64,000 nt of DNA from Mercurialis annua (taxonomy: Eukaryota > Streptophyta > Magnoliopsida > Malpighiales > Euphorbiaceae): contig NC_065571.1 in NCBI RefSeq assembly GCF_937616625.2, positions 8,806,501 through 8,870,500 of the forward strand, read 5' to 3'. The position numbers and the translations under genes are program-made. Of the stretch, positions 10,128 through 20,997 are shown piece after piece (the stretch's first letter is position 1; each line of letters opens with the position of its first letter). The notes beneath the pieces are model-generated. The model had not been told where the DNA came from and did no database searches. It was given only the letters and a program-made list of their open reading frames with translations.

Positions 10128-10472
10128 GGCCAGATGTCGTAAAAAGGTCAAACCTTTCATAAAAGTTTCACAAAAATCCTGACATTTAATTTTGTCGATT
10201 TTGGCCAAAAACAAATTATTTGGTTTCAGTTGTGGCCAACTCTCAATTTGATTTCAATTTGCCTATATTACGCCTATGTGGCATACCAAATATTGAAAGG
10301 TCGGGACTTTTGTGAAACCAAATAATCCATTTTTAGCCAAAATCGACAAAATTGAAAGGTCAAGACTTTTGTGAATTTAAATAATCAGTTTTTGCCAAAA
10401 TCGACAAAATTAAAAGGTCAGGACTTTTATAAAACTTCTGTAAAAAGTTTGACTTTTTTACAACATTTGGCC
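10128..10472. mobile_element. Foldback Mutator-like MITE, 345 bp, 9-bp TSD
   Basis: The ends are inverted repeats beginning GGCCAGATGTCGTAAAAAGG (left) and GGCCAAATGTTGTAAAAAAG (right, complement). The interior contains three tandem-like copies of a TTTTGTCGATTTTGGC / GCCAAAATCGACAAAA motif. Perfect 9-bp duplications TATAATATT flank it at 10119-10127 and 10473-10481. Non-coding. Confidence 0.8.
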
Positions 10473-10481
10473 TATAATATT

Positions 10482-10949
10482 CTGTCAATCACATATAACA
10501 TAATTCACCTTAATTCACCAAATAATCTCCAATAATTGAAAAAATAAAAATTGTATACATTATTTAAATATAAAAAAATAAAACCACGACGATTAAGATA
10601 TAAAAAGTATAGTTAAGTAACTGTAGAAACTTTCAACCCTCCAAATAGGAGAGTCGACCTTACAGTCGGTCCACACCATAGCAAGTCTCCGTCAAGCCGG
10701 TGAAAATATAGGCGCAGTATGGGTCATAAATACCTGTGAAAATTTGTGAAAGCAATAGTACTGATAAGCTCAGCAACTAAATGCGTGTTGACAAAATCTG
10801 ATGAGAGTCAATTTTTAGACATGCTGGAATAAGAAATGTGTAAAACCTATTAAATTTCCTCTATCAACTATGTCTACCTACATTATGAAATTTAGTCTCT
10901 ATTCTCAATATTTAATAGCACCAAAGCAACATCAAAGTGATAGAATATC
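10482..10949. other. AT-rich intergenic stretch
   Basis: No gene, RNA or clear repeat was recognised. It ends at the TSD of the CACTA element. Confidence 0.4.
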
Positions 10950-12205
10950 CACTACCACATAAGTGACTTTCAGCAACACTAACATAGCAACAGTATCAAT
11001 TCTGTTGCAATAGTACATATAAGGCAACAGAAAAATTACGGTTAAAAACCGTTGCAAAGAAATCAACAAAATTCAAAAATTTACAACAAAAGGCAGCAGT
11101 TATGGAAAACGGCTGCATTAGATTAAGAAAATGCAACAGTTTGACTGAATCTAGCAACACTTTTAAACTGTTGTCTTTTATTACCTCATACCAAATTATA
11201 TTTTTAACATAGCAACAGTTTTAAATTGTCATTTGTTACCTCATACCAAATAATAGAAGCAACACCTTCAAATTACTATTATCATTTTTTTTACAATTTC
11301 ATTGGGTCAATTGTAATTTTTTTTATCAATTTTGTCAATTATTAAATTTTTGGTAAATCGTAACGCCGATCCACTTTTTTTTTAAAAAAAAACACTGATA
11401 TAGGTACTGGAATAGTATATATTTTGCATTAAACTCATATTTTAATTTTTTTGATATAATCGAGTGTTTTTAAAAAAAATACATAAATAAAAACAAAATA
11501 ATAACTGTAATAACAATTTTTTTAGAACTATAATAGTAATAACAGTTGGTGTTAGACTTGAAATTAATAAAAAAATTGCAAAAAATGATAAAACACAGTA
11601 AAAGAATAATTAGGGAAACTCAGATTCATAAAGAAACTCGAATTTCATCGATTAACCATGATTTAGTTTTCATCTCATTTTCAAATTCATAAAGAAACTC
11701 AAATTTCTCTCTTCGCCATCTCTTTTCTCCATCGATTTAAGGTAAGCTACTAAGCTAGCTTTCTTCACTTTTTCGTTTGCTCAAAAAACTCAAATTTCAA
11801 ACTCATAAACAAAACTCAAATGTCATCTTCGTTTGTTCTCAATTTCATTTTCATTGCTCTCTTCGCCATTTTCATTTGCATTTGCTCTCAATTTAATTTT
11901 CATCGCTCTCAATTTCGTTTTCATTGCTCTCAATTTCGTTTTTGTTACAGATAATTTGAAGATCACTTCAATGTCTTCACATGCTAAGTAAGTACAATTT
12001 CAATTATATTTTGTATCAATGTTAGGGTTTATGCTTTAATTTCTTGGTAAAATCAGCACCAATTTTAGTTAGGGTTTATGTTTTGACTGTTTTGTAAATA
12101 TGTTAGAGTTTATATTTTGACTGTTTTATATATATGTTAGGGTTTATATTTTGATTATTTTGTATATATGTTAGGGTTTATGCTTTGATTGTTTTGTTTG
12201 TTCAT

Positions 12206-12283
12206 GTAGAAAGATCGCATAATTTCAGAGACAGATTAATTTCATTCTATAATTTCAGAGACAGATTAATTTCATTCTATAAT
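12206..12283. repeat. Short tandem duplication (about 30 bp, two copies) inside the CACTA element
   Basis: The word ATAATTTCAGAGACAGATTA followed by ATTTCATTCT appears twice in direct succession. It lies in a region with several near-identical TGTTAGGGTTTATG phrases just upstream (12030-12180), suggesting local replication slippage. No function is proposed. Confidence 0.6.
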
Positions 12284-13164
12284 ATAATCAAGTGTCTCAA
12301 CATTTTTTCACTTCAGCTGCTAATGATGGTGTTGTATAGAAAACTCACTTGCAAGCTTCTGTGCCTCAGTATATCAGAAAGCTAAGCGGCAAATGCTGGA
12401 GAATTTAGTTAGCAGATCTTTTAGAAATAGATATTACTTCTAGAACTAAACACAGTAATTGAATTTTAACTAGACAGGTTATGATGCTATTTTTTTTTAA
12501 TTCATTATACTGCTCTCCTCCATTACTGCTTTTGCAAGATTGAGATTATTGAATTGAAAGTTTTGTTGGAGGCAAAAATGTGTACATTCTTACTTCAAGC
12601 CATTCATTTCTTTTAAAATTTCTGTTGTAACTTTTATGCTTTTGGTCTAATTTTTAATAGGTATTCTGAGTTTCAAATTAACTTATGTTCTTGTTTTGTT
12701 TTCTTTTTAAATATTTGAAGAACAAAGTTGATGAATCTTCAATGATACATGATAGGTATGAAATTGAGTCATTGTTGAAGCACTTTCAAGCTTTATTCTA
12801 TTCTAATGTTTGTTTAAGTATGAATTGATCTGATTGATTTTTTTATGCTTTTAGAGTTGTATTAAAGCTGCAGCAGACAAATGGCATCCTACATCCACGT
12901 AATTTGTCATCATCATCATCAACCTTTTTACTTCCAAATTCACTACTGCTTCTTTTATTTTACTTTAATAAATCTCTCTATGCTTCACTTTCTATTAGAT
13001 TTGTATTCCAAAGTCAATCTGACATTATTTGCTTGAAGCACTTAGCAATTCCTTTTTCCTCTTTTTACTTCCAAATTCACTAGTTGCACAGAACATATAG
13101 ATGTATGATTTATCAACTTTTAATATATTTAATTGTAACTATTACTTTGTTTTTGTGCTGTTAG

Positions 13165-13249
13165 TGATGGAAGAATCAAATTATTTGGAACATATAACAC
13201 TCAAGTTTTGCTGGAATGTCCTGAGCCAGTACCAAGCAAGTTTTTACAG
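13165..13249 (+). pseudogene. Captured exon-like fragment resembling an Lgl/tomosyn-type WD40 protein
   Basis: An 85-bp segment flanked by AG and GT reads open as a peptide beginning DGRIKLFGTYNTQVLLE and continuing to PVPSKFLQ. The DGRIK-x-x-G...LL-x-x-P...P-x-K-F-L pattern is what I recall from the N-terminal WD40 region of plant lethal-giant-larvae/tomosyn-like proteins. No further exons of that gene were recognised with confidence. It lies inside the CACTA element, so it could be a captured host exon. The resemblance is from memory and short. Confidence 0.35.
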
Positions 13250-14219
13250 GTTTAACTGTTTAACTCATTCCTTTTAGCTTGCAGTTTGTACGTCATACAA
13301 TAATATGATTAGATGAAATCAAATTAAGATTATCAACACATTGTATACTGAGGAGAAGCAAAGAGAGTCATCTTTTAGTATCTAATTGATTGTATTTCTA
13401 CTCCTTGTTTATGTGTGTTTAGCTTAACGATGCCACAATGCCATTAGTTGTTTGTTCTTAATATGGTAAATAGAGTTTGATAAGTGGAACTCTCATTCTG
13501 CTATTTTATGAATCTGATGTGTTTATTATAAGCAGAAAATAGTGAGTTGTTTTTTCTTTGGCAGCTTTTGTGTCTAACTGACTTGGAGGTTGATCACATG
13601 AATTCTTTTGAAGCAACATCTGTTGTTAACGTGTGGATTCTGCCTGAGTTTGTTTTGCAAGGGGTAGTTTGCATTCTTTTCCTTCTGTCACGACATTGGT
13701 TCCTGTTTCTCTTCTTTCTTCCACTTACTTGCTACCATTTGATGAAGTTCAAATTTCTTCTCATGTAAGAGCTTTACTTATGTATGTATAATAATAGAAC
13801 TCAGAATGTGAAAATGTTGTAAATAGGCTCAAAAAGTTTCTAAAATTATTGAGAACAGATTTTAAATTGTTATTCTGTGCTCTCCTTTTCTCTCATTTTT
13901 TTATTTTGTTTTTGACATTTATAGTCATTCAATTCAATGGAGAATTTGAACTGAGATTTTTAATCTAAAGGGAGCTTTTATGTGTTTCAACAGTTATCAA
14001 TGGTCGATGGCAATGGTATACTTCATCCTTGAGGGGTGAGAAGATGCGTATTACAGAGGTGAAACTGGTTTCATTCTTGATGGGATTCCTCTATTGACAT
14101 GATCAATTTTTGTTGATTTTGGACACGATTTGTGAAGTGTAGCTACCGGATTTCCCTGCCTTTGAGTAAAAACTTGTATTTTTCTTTGTGAAATGCAGGT
14201 CTGGCATTCACCTAGATAA

Positions 14220-14560
14220 CCAGAAAAGGCAGTGAAGTGAGTCAACGGGAGTGCAATAGCTCGCCATTCTGGACTTGCTCCTTTGGACTATGATAGTTGG
14301 CGTAAGGTGCCTTACAAGAAGGAACTATGAACATACATTCAGGTATGAGTCTGATTTTACTCATTTGGATTTGTTTCTTTTCATGATTAATAATTGAGTA
14401 TGTTTTAATAAATTACTGTTGAAATTCTATTGCAGAAAAGGTACATAGTTCTTGAGGAAGGCAAAAGATGGATTTTGAAAACTAACAGAGATAAATGAAG
14501 AGTTTATTTTTGCAGATTAAAGAAGAATAATTACAAGTTCAAGACCGATTTTGGTGAACG
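14220..14560 (+). pseudogene. Remnant of plant transposase (Ptta/En/Spm) domain
   Basis: Two exon-like pieces separated by a GT-AG intron (about 14342-14435) read as a decayed version of the plant transposase-associated domain. The first contains DYDSWRKVPYKKEL. The second contains EEGKRWILKTNRDK followed by a stop and then RLKKNNYKF. The spaced W-x-x-VP, W-x-L, R-x-x-W/stop, R-L-K-K-x-x-Y pattern is typical of that family (Transposase_24-like), which travels in CACTA elements. In-frame stops after the first exon's KEL and at the RDK position show it is dead. Confidence 0.55.
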
Positions 14561-15182
14561 TTTTCTGTTTATGATGTAATGGATGGATAATATTTTCCGA
14601 TTTTGAATTTTATGAATATTTTCTGTTTTTTAATTTTGGTGAATATTTTCTGTTATCGCATTTTAGTGAATGTTTTCCGTTTCTAAATTTAGCGAATAAT
14701 TTTAATTTCTGCTTTTAATTTTTGTTTCTCAAATATAAACTATTAGGTTTCCTATATAAACCGTTTAAAGTTTTAACCAAACTATTGCATCATAGTATAT
14801 ATAAGTGTTGCCTAAAATACTACCCAAAGTGTTGCCTTACAAAAATAAGTGTTGCCTAAAGTATTATTCAAATTGTTGCCTTATAAAAATAAATGTTGCC
14901 TAAAGTACTATACAAATCGTTGCCTTAAAAAAATAAATGTTGCCTAAAATGCATTACAAAACTGTTACAATAGATGTTTGAAACCATTCCTTTTATTATA
15001 AATTGCAGCGATTTTATTTCTATTACAATAGTATAAAAAAACTGTTGCAATAGCCATCAAAACCTATTGCAGCGGCCGCAAATGTAGCTGATTGAAAAGC
15101 GTTGCAATAGGCCTAAGGCAACAGTTTTTGTACATACAGCAACACTTGTCCAGTGTTGCTGAAAGTGACTTATGTGGTAGTG

Positions 15183-16077
15183 ATCAATGTATTTTCTTCT
15201 TCTAAACACTCCTAATTATGTAATCTATGTAATTATTTACGATAATTATATTGAAATTGAACTTTTAAATACAGATAATTAAGTAAAATTTAAAATTTGG
15301 GCTCCTAAAAAGAATTTGATTAAGTTCGAGTCAAATTTCATACTTTAAATTTTAGAGTCGAATGGACTTTGAACTTGTTTCGACCTGATTTCACTTACAC
15401 CCCTACTTATAATTAAGGTAAATATGTTGTTCATTAACTCGTCAAAATAAATACTATCCACCTTATTTTTTTCCAAATTTTTTTATTATTCTTTCTAAAT
15501 TAAATTTGTTTGGAGCTGCCATCGATTATTTCACGACGATAAGCACCCTTTATTTTAATTTTTAAATATAATAAATTGAATATTTTTATCAATCAATATG
15601 TGATTTGTCTCTTTTTTGGAGTTTTTGTTCGTCTTTTTTCTTCATGATTTTTTTTGTGGGAATACTTTTATGGCCAAATAAATTTGTGGTTAAATTTAAT
15701 TGCAACCATTTATTTAAAAAAATCTACATTTATTTTAGAGCAAAAAATATTAAATCTGATCAACTCTTAAGGACTCTCCAACAAATTGGTCGAAAAGTGA
15801 TAATATCATATAATGAGTAAAAAACAAGCTTATGAAAGAGCTATGCATTTCACTAATCAATCAGAGATGCAAGCTTATACATAAAAAGAGCTATTTTTAT
15901 AGCAGTAAAGGATTACTAGTCTGTAGATTAAAAAATTATTTCATTTCACTAACAAAACATTAAACATGGAAGGAAACTTCATTGAGAAGTAAATTTATAA
16001 GGTAAATTCAAATAAGATTAAGAGTTTTAACATGGCAATCTTCATATAAAGTTTTATCTCTAATTCACTTTGTTTCT
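15183..16077. other. Intergenic, partly duplicated 3' flank of glycine-rich gene 2
   Basis: AT-rich with decayed GAGTCGAAT-type repeat at 15300-15400. From about 15840 the sequence parallels 8400-8631 in the 3' flank of gene 1, including TTATTTCATTTCACTAA and ACATGGAAGGAAACTTCATT. No other gene seen. Confidence 0.5.
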
Positions 16078-16581
16078 TCAAGGCAATCCACCCCCAAGTC
16101 CACCACCAGCACCACCACCAAATCCACCACCAGCTCCCCCACCAAGTCCTCCACCACCACCTCCTCCGAAACCACCTCCACCTCCAGCACCACCACCGAG
16201 GCCACCACCAGCACCAGCACCACCTCCAAAGCCAGCTCCTCCACCAAAACCAGAACCACCACCTAGTCCTCCACCACCTCCCCCTCCAAATCCTCCTCCA
16301 CCACCAGCACCTCCACCAAGTCCACCCCCAGCTCCACCTCCAGCACCACCACCAAATCCTGACCCTCCTCCTAACCCACCACCAGCACCACCTCCTCCTC
16401 CAAATCCACCACCACCACCACCTCCACCTCCAAGGCCACCACCAAATCTAGGGCGGCGATGAAACAACTTCTCATCCTCAAAAGAACCCTTTTCATTCAC
16501 AATCTTTCTCGCAGCATGAGTAGTGCAAACAAAAGCACCGAGAAGCAACACAAGAAACAATTTAGAAGCCATAATTGCCAT
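16078..16581 (-). CDS. Secreted glycine-rich protein 2 (GRP)
   Basis: A single-exon 167-aa paralogue of the gene at 8632. The signal peptide is MAIMASKLFLVLLLGAFVCT, with likely cleavage after THA. The mature N-terminus is ARKIVNEKGSFEDEKLFHRR, six residues longer before the GSFEDEKLFHRR segment than gene 1. About 120 residues of GGG-X-GGG repeats (X = F, L, A, S) follow and end in GGLP. The expected role is an apoplastic or cell-wall glycine-rich protein. Coding, promoter and 3' flanks are all close to gene 1, so the two arose by a duplication of about 0.9 kb. Repeat number is the main difference. Confidence 0.85.
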   Translation of the reverse strand: MAIMASKLFLVLLLGAFVCTTHAARKIVNEKGSFEDEKLFHRRPRFGGGLGGGGGGGGGFGGGGGAGGGLGGGSGFGGGAGGGAGGGLGGGAGGGGGFGGGGGGGLGGGSGFGGGAGFGGGAGAGGGLGGGAGGGGGFGGGGGGGLGGGAGGGFGGGAGGGLGGGLP

Positions 16582-16658
16582 AGTACTATAAGCTATGAGA
16601 TCAGTTTTAGAGAGGTAAATTAGATGACTTTTGTGAGAAGTTAGGGTTCAACAAAGGG

Positions 16659-16668
16659 ATTATATAGA
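16659..16668 (-). promoter_or_regulatory. TATA box of glycine-rich gene 2
   Basis: TCTATATAAT on the minus strand, about 78 bp upstream of the ATG, in the same relative place as in gene 1. The flanking words TTAGGGTTCAA and ACAGTTGAGAAGTTAAATGA are shared by both promoters. Confidence 0.65.
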
Positions 16669-16847
16669 CATGAAAAAGGTATATTACAGTTGAGAAGTTA
16701 AATGATTTTCCTGATCTTCTATCCAATAACTATAACGGTGTTAAAACATTTAATGCAAATTACCAGCTGTTTCTTTTGAAAAAGTATATATCATTCTCTT
16801 GCACAAATATAACCAGAGGCTTTATCTTATCTTCTTTTTTTGTCTAT

Positions 16848-16850
<3 letters not shown>

Positions 16851-16896
<46 letters not shown>
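16851..16896. repeat. (AT)n microsatellite, about 46 bp
   Basis: An uninterrupted AT dinucleotide run lies upstream of glycine-rich gene 2, just beyond the end of the block shared with gene 1. Likely length-variable. Confidence 0.95.
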
Positions 16897-16898
<2 letters not shown>

Positions 16899-17564
16899 GT
16901 ATTAATTTGATCATATAACTTAATGTTCTATCAACTTTATGAGCTTGCATGCATGCATATGTTACTTTTGATCATTTCAGCTTTTGAATACATTCATCCA
17001 TAATCGTAAATAAAAGGGAGGATGTTAAAAAATTGGATCACATAACTTACATGTTGTTATAGAAAGGATAATTTTTTTTAATTTATTATAAAAAAGAAAC
17101 CGAGTTATATTTTTTGTTACAATAGAAAATCACTTTGGCCGGTTTGGTTGAATTTTACTAAACAAAATACTGAATTTTATTATAAATTACAAAAAAGGTT
17201 ATACCTTTTGTTTCAACAATCACACTAAATTATATTTCTTTTTATTTGCCATATGAGTAAAAACGCTCAATTTTAGTATGAAACGATGCGTTATATGCAG
17301 GTGATCTTCTGTTGTAATAAAGTGTAAAATGAATGATCATTTCGTAACAAAGTAGAAAACAATACTCTTTCTCTAACACCAATTAAGTGTTTACTATCCA
17401 CAAAAGATATTTGCTTAATTTTAACCAGAAAGCATATTTTTGGATAATTGATCTCTGTATTTTGATGATCAAATTTTAATTTGTTTTAATTTGATTATTA
17501 AATTTTATCTCAATATAGCAAAAAATGCATATGACATTATACATAAGTGAAAAGTTGTTAAAAT

Positions 17565-17839
17565 TACTATAAGAAATAGTAGAAATAGCAGCAAATATTT
17601 TTGCTGCCAATAGTGCTAAAATTGTTACTATTAACATTATAGCAACAAAAAAATTGTGGCATGTTACTGCTAATAAAACGTTGTTTTAAGTAATTGATAA
17701 CAAAATTTACTGTAAAATGCTGCTATAAGTTAACTAATGGCAACAACTTTCAAAATTGATGCTGCAAAATATTTTTTAGCAGCAAAAAAAAAATTAGCTG
17801 CAAAAGAATTTGTTGCCATATACAGAATTACTTGTAGTG
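17565..17839. mobile_element. Small CACTA-type MITE, 275 bp, TSD AAT
   Basis: The right end reads ...ACTTGTAGTG, giving CACTACAAGTAATTC on the other strand. The left end TACTATAAGAAATAG matches it imperfectly, with the first base changed from C. The interior has GCAGCAA / TTGCTGCCA words in both orientations near the ends. The 3-bp flanks are AAT on both sides (17562-17564, 17840-17842). No coding capacity; the small ORF at 17737 is incidental. Confidence 0.6.
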
Positions 17840-18115
17840 AATGTACAAGTAAAAATGATTGTCATGTGACAAAATCTAACTGCCACGTTTGTATTTTGCC
17901 AAAGATTAAAAACCTAAACTTGGTTTGATTCAATAATTGATGATGTTTTGTGTCCAATCAAATACTGCTATTTATAGGCATCTTAAATCCTAAAAGAAGC
18001 CATTTTATACTGAAATTTTACCTCTTAAAAAGCATATCATTCCAAACCCAAGAAGCAAACTGGCATATACCATTCTATCAGTTTTCTTTAGTATTATTCA
18101 CTTTAGTTTTTTAAT

Positions 18116-19171
18116 GAACGAAGGATCATTTTACCCCCCGAACTTGGCGCAAAGTATCAAAAACGTCCAAATTAGCAAAACCGGATCACTTTTACCCCGA
18201 ACTTGGCAAAACCGGTTCAAAAACCCCCCCAATGCTGATGTGGCACTAAATTGGAGAGTGAGATTCCAAAATACCAATTAATCATAATTAACTCCTAATT
18301 AATCCAGGGGCCTTTTTGAACTTTTTTCAGAAAAAAAAATCAATTTTTTTTTAAATTTCCGGCGAGGAAGAGCTCCTCGCCGGAGAAGAAAAGCTGCTGC
18401 TCCTGAGGAGCAGCAGCTCCGGCGTCTGTTCTTTGAAGAACAGACCGCCGCGTCTGCTCTTAAGAACAGACGCGGTCTGTTCTTCGAAGAACAGACCGCC
18501 GCGTCTGCTCTTAAGAACAGACGCGGTCTGTTCTTCGAAGAACAGACCGCCGCGTCTGCTCTTAAGAACAGACGCGGTCTGTTCTTCGAAGAACAGACCG
18601 CCGCGTCTGCTCTTAAGAACAGACGCGGTCTGTTCTTCGAAGAACAGACCGCCGCGTCTGTTCTTCAGAACAGACCCAGGGTCTGTTCTTCAACAGACCT
18701 GGATCTGTTCTTCCTCAAGAACAGATCCATGGGGTCTGTTCTTGAGGAAGAAGAACAGACCCCGGGTCTGTTTTTTTTTTAAAAAAAAATTAAAAAGAAA
18801 TTAATTTATTTTTGTTAAAAAAATTAATTTGAGGGTTAATTTGTTGTATGTAATGAAATTTGTGGGTTAATTTGTGATATAAAGTTTTAAATTAAAGGGA
18901 TTAATTTTTATTTTTTTTAATTATTAGGTATTAATTTAAAATGTTTAAAAACAATAAGGACCATTTTAAACTTTTTTTTATCAAAAACCACCTTAGAAAA
19001 CCGAAACCACCAGCAAAACCGGAGAGTGTATCTCACTCTCTTTGGTGAGAGTGGGGAGGGGGGGTTTTGTACCATTTTTTACAAGTTCAGGGTAAAAGTG
19101 ATCCCGTTTTGCTAATTTGGACGCTTTTGATACTTTGTGACAAGTTCAGGGGGTAAAGTGATCCTTTGTTC
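18116..19171. mobile_element. Non-autonomous Mutator-like element, 1056 bp, 10-bp TSD
   Basis: Terminal inverted repeats of about 100 bp begin GAACGAAGGATCATTTTACC (left) and GAACAAAGGATCACTTTACC (right, complement) and stay closely matched. The flanks are a perfect 10-bp duplication GTTTTTTAAT at 18106-18115 and 19172-19181. There is no transposase. The interior carries a GC-rich palindromic tandem array (18425-18690) unlike the AT-rich surroundings. Confidence 0.85.
18425..18690. repeat. 51-bp tandem array of alternating palindromes
   Basis: Unit starts fall at 18425, 18476, 18527, 18578 and 18629, exactly 51 bp apart. Each unit has a 28-bp perfect palindrome centred on TTCGAA (arms GCGGTCTGTTCTTC) and a 24-bp near-palindrome centred on TTAAG (arms GCGTCTG..CTT). 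Further diverged GTCTGTTCTT hairpins continue to 18765, and two separate hairpins precede the array (about 18360-18420). Because 51 is a multiple of 3, the array reads as a 17-residue repeat in one frame, but this is a by-product. Confidence 0.9.
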
Positions 19172-19181
19172 GTTTTTTAAT

Positions 19182-20997
19182 GTTGTTTTATTTTGTGGAT
19201 TTTGGAAATACCGTTTAGAGTTGAGAAAGAAAATCGTGCTATAATAAACAAATAAAGTAAAAAGTATAATAAAAAATAATGAAAATATAAAATTTTAAAA
19301 TGAGAATAGATTTATAAATTTCATAACTAAAGGTTTACTGCTTGGAATCTTTGCTGTATATATATAGTTGATCCAGTGATCCTACTTACCTTTTCAAACA
19401 AATAAAGAGCAATTTAACCATGAAAGAAAAAGAAAAAGAAATAGCAATAGTAGTTGGAATTCGGGCTGTACACATTTCTGGAAGCCCAAGATTGTCAAAT
19501 CTTCAAAACCAAACTAAATATCATATTCTAAAAAATAACTAAAAATCAAATATTTCTAAAATGAGATTTTCAAAACCGTTTCAAAATAAAAATAAAAAAA
19601 ATTATAGAATCCTATTGAATTTTTGTACAATTCGATTACAACATATATATTAGGCAAATACTAACAAGTTGTAACTCAAATAGTATAAGCGCTAGACAAC
19701 AATTATGTCATACATATTGTGTTTTTTTTTTTTGAATTTTTGTCGAATATCTATAAACGATTTGGAACTGATGTAGCGCCACGATGTATATAAACCGCGT
19801 GAGATCGATCAATTTTATACACACATATATATACCATCGTGCCATATTAGACTGATTAGTGGATATAAAAATCAAAAAAGTAATGATAAATATTACCGGA
19901 TTTTAAAAGTAATGTATATTTTACAGACAACCTAAAGTTGTGAGTAAATAAATTTATTTATCTAAATATTAACTAAAACTAGATAAATTTTAATTATAAA
20001 AATAGCTAAATACTATATAAATAGAAAAATCTTAACTTAAATGAATCATATACTTATAAAACATTGTTAAAGATTTATCAATATTGGAGTTTAATATTAT
20101 CATAAATAGTATTATGTAATTTCAATTTTTAAAATTAATATTAATATTTAAATATATTTATTTATCTTATAATGGTGTAAATTTATAATTTAATAATCAA
20201 TTTGAAAAAAAAATCTATCAATAAAGAAATTGTCATAAAATTTACTTTTTCATTTACTATTGAATCACATCAAAATATATAAATAATTTTATGTGTGTGT
20301 GTAAAGTTAATTCATAATTTTAATTCTTTATTTCAATGTAGTTCGAGACGGATTAGCATGGTCCTTGCCTTCTTGGTATGATTTTCTATCTAAGATTTGG
20401 AATCGTGTTAAATAAAACTTTAAGTATAATGTGGTTTGGAGAAAATCAATAATTAATGAATTTTTTTTATTAAAAAATAAATTTTTAGTTTCAATTTTTG
20501 GCTCCGATTTTGGGATCTTACGAACGCCCTAGCTGGAAATGTGGACATTATCTTACAAAGAGCCATACAACGCAACGGCCATATCACATTATTCGTACAA
20601 CAAACTAATTAGACGTTGCCACGTTGGCTTACTTAATGATAAAAATTAATAATTATATTTTTATTATTATAAATGCTCATTTACTTGTAAAGATGATATG
20701 ATATAATCGTTATGAGAGAAACATTCTTATCCTACTATGCATGCTTGAATTTTTCAAATAGTATTTTGAGAAAACTCACTGAGATACTAAGTAAAATTGA
20801 AGAAATTATTACTAATTTTTCCGTTAACATTTAGAAAATGAGCAACAAACAAAGATCACATTTGTGGAACAATGAAAAGGAAGCCTTAACAATTCCGTAA
20901 ATACACAATATATAATAATATTCTCGTGATACAATGTAAGGGTATACTTAGATTAATCTTTGGTAATAAATATTGGATAGCTGCATTTTCTGTATCT
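19182..20997. other. AT-rich intergenic region
   Basis: No gene or defined mobile element was recognised. There are many A/T runs and a GTGTGTGTG stretch near 20294. The final part is the 3' flank of glycine-rich gene 3. Confidence 0.45.

Larger units (their letters stand above)
10950..15182. mobile_element. CACTA (En/Spm) transposon, 4233 bp, with decayed coding exons
   Basis: The terminal inverted repeat begins CACTACCACATAAGTGACTT at the left end and its complement ends ...TTATGTGGTAGTG at the right; about 30 bp match with one difference. The 3-bp flanks are ATC on both sides (10947-10949, 15183-15185), as expected for CACTA elements. Subterminal regions hold many short GCAACAG/CTGTTGC words in both orientations, typical of transposase-binding subterminal repeats. 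The interior has exon-like pieces but no intact transposase ORF, so the element is non-autonomous. It sits between glycine-rich genes 1 and 2. Confidence 0.88.

Noticed and set aside
11680..14560. Possible autonomous CACTA transposase gene
   Set aside because: No long ORF and no recognisable TNP2/TNPD core was found; only short decayed exons.
16070..16462. Second proline-rich plus-strand ORF resembling extensin
   Set aside because: Antisense shadow of glycine-rich gene 2, for the same reason.
18433..18804. ORF with a 17-residue repeated peptide
   Set aside because: The 51-bp DNA array is a multiple of 3 and so reads open; the DNA-level palindromes inside a non-autonomous Mutator-like element explain it.
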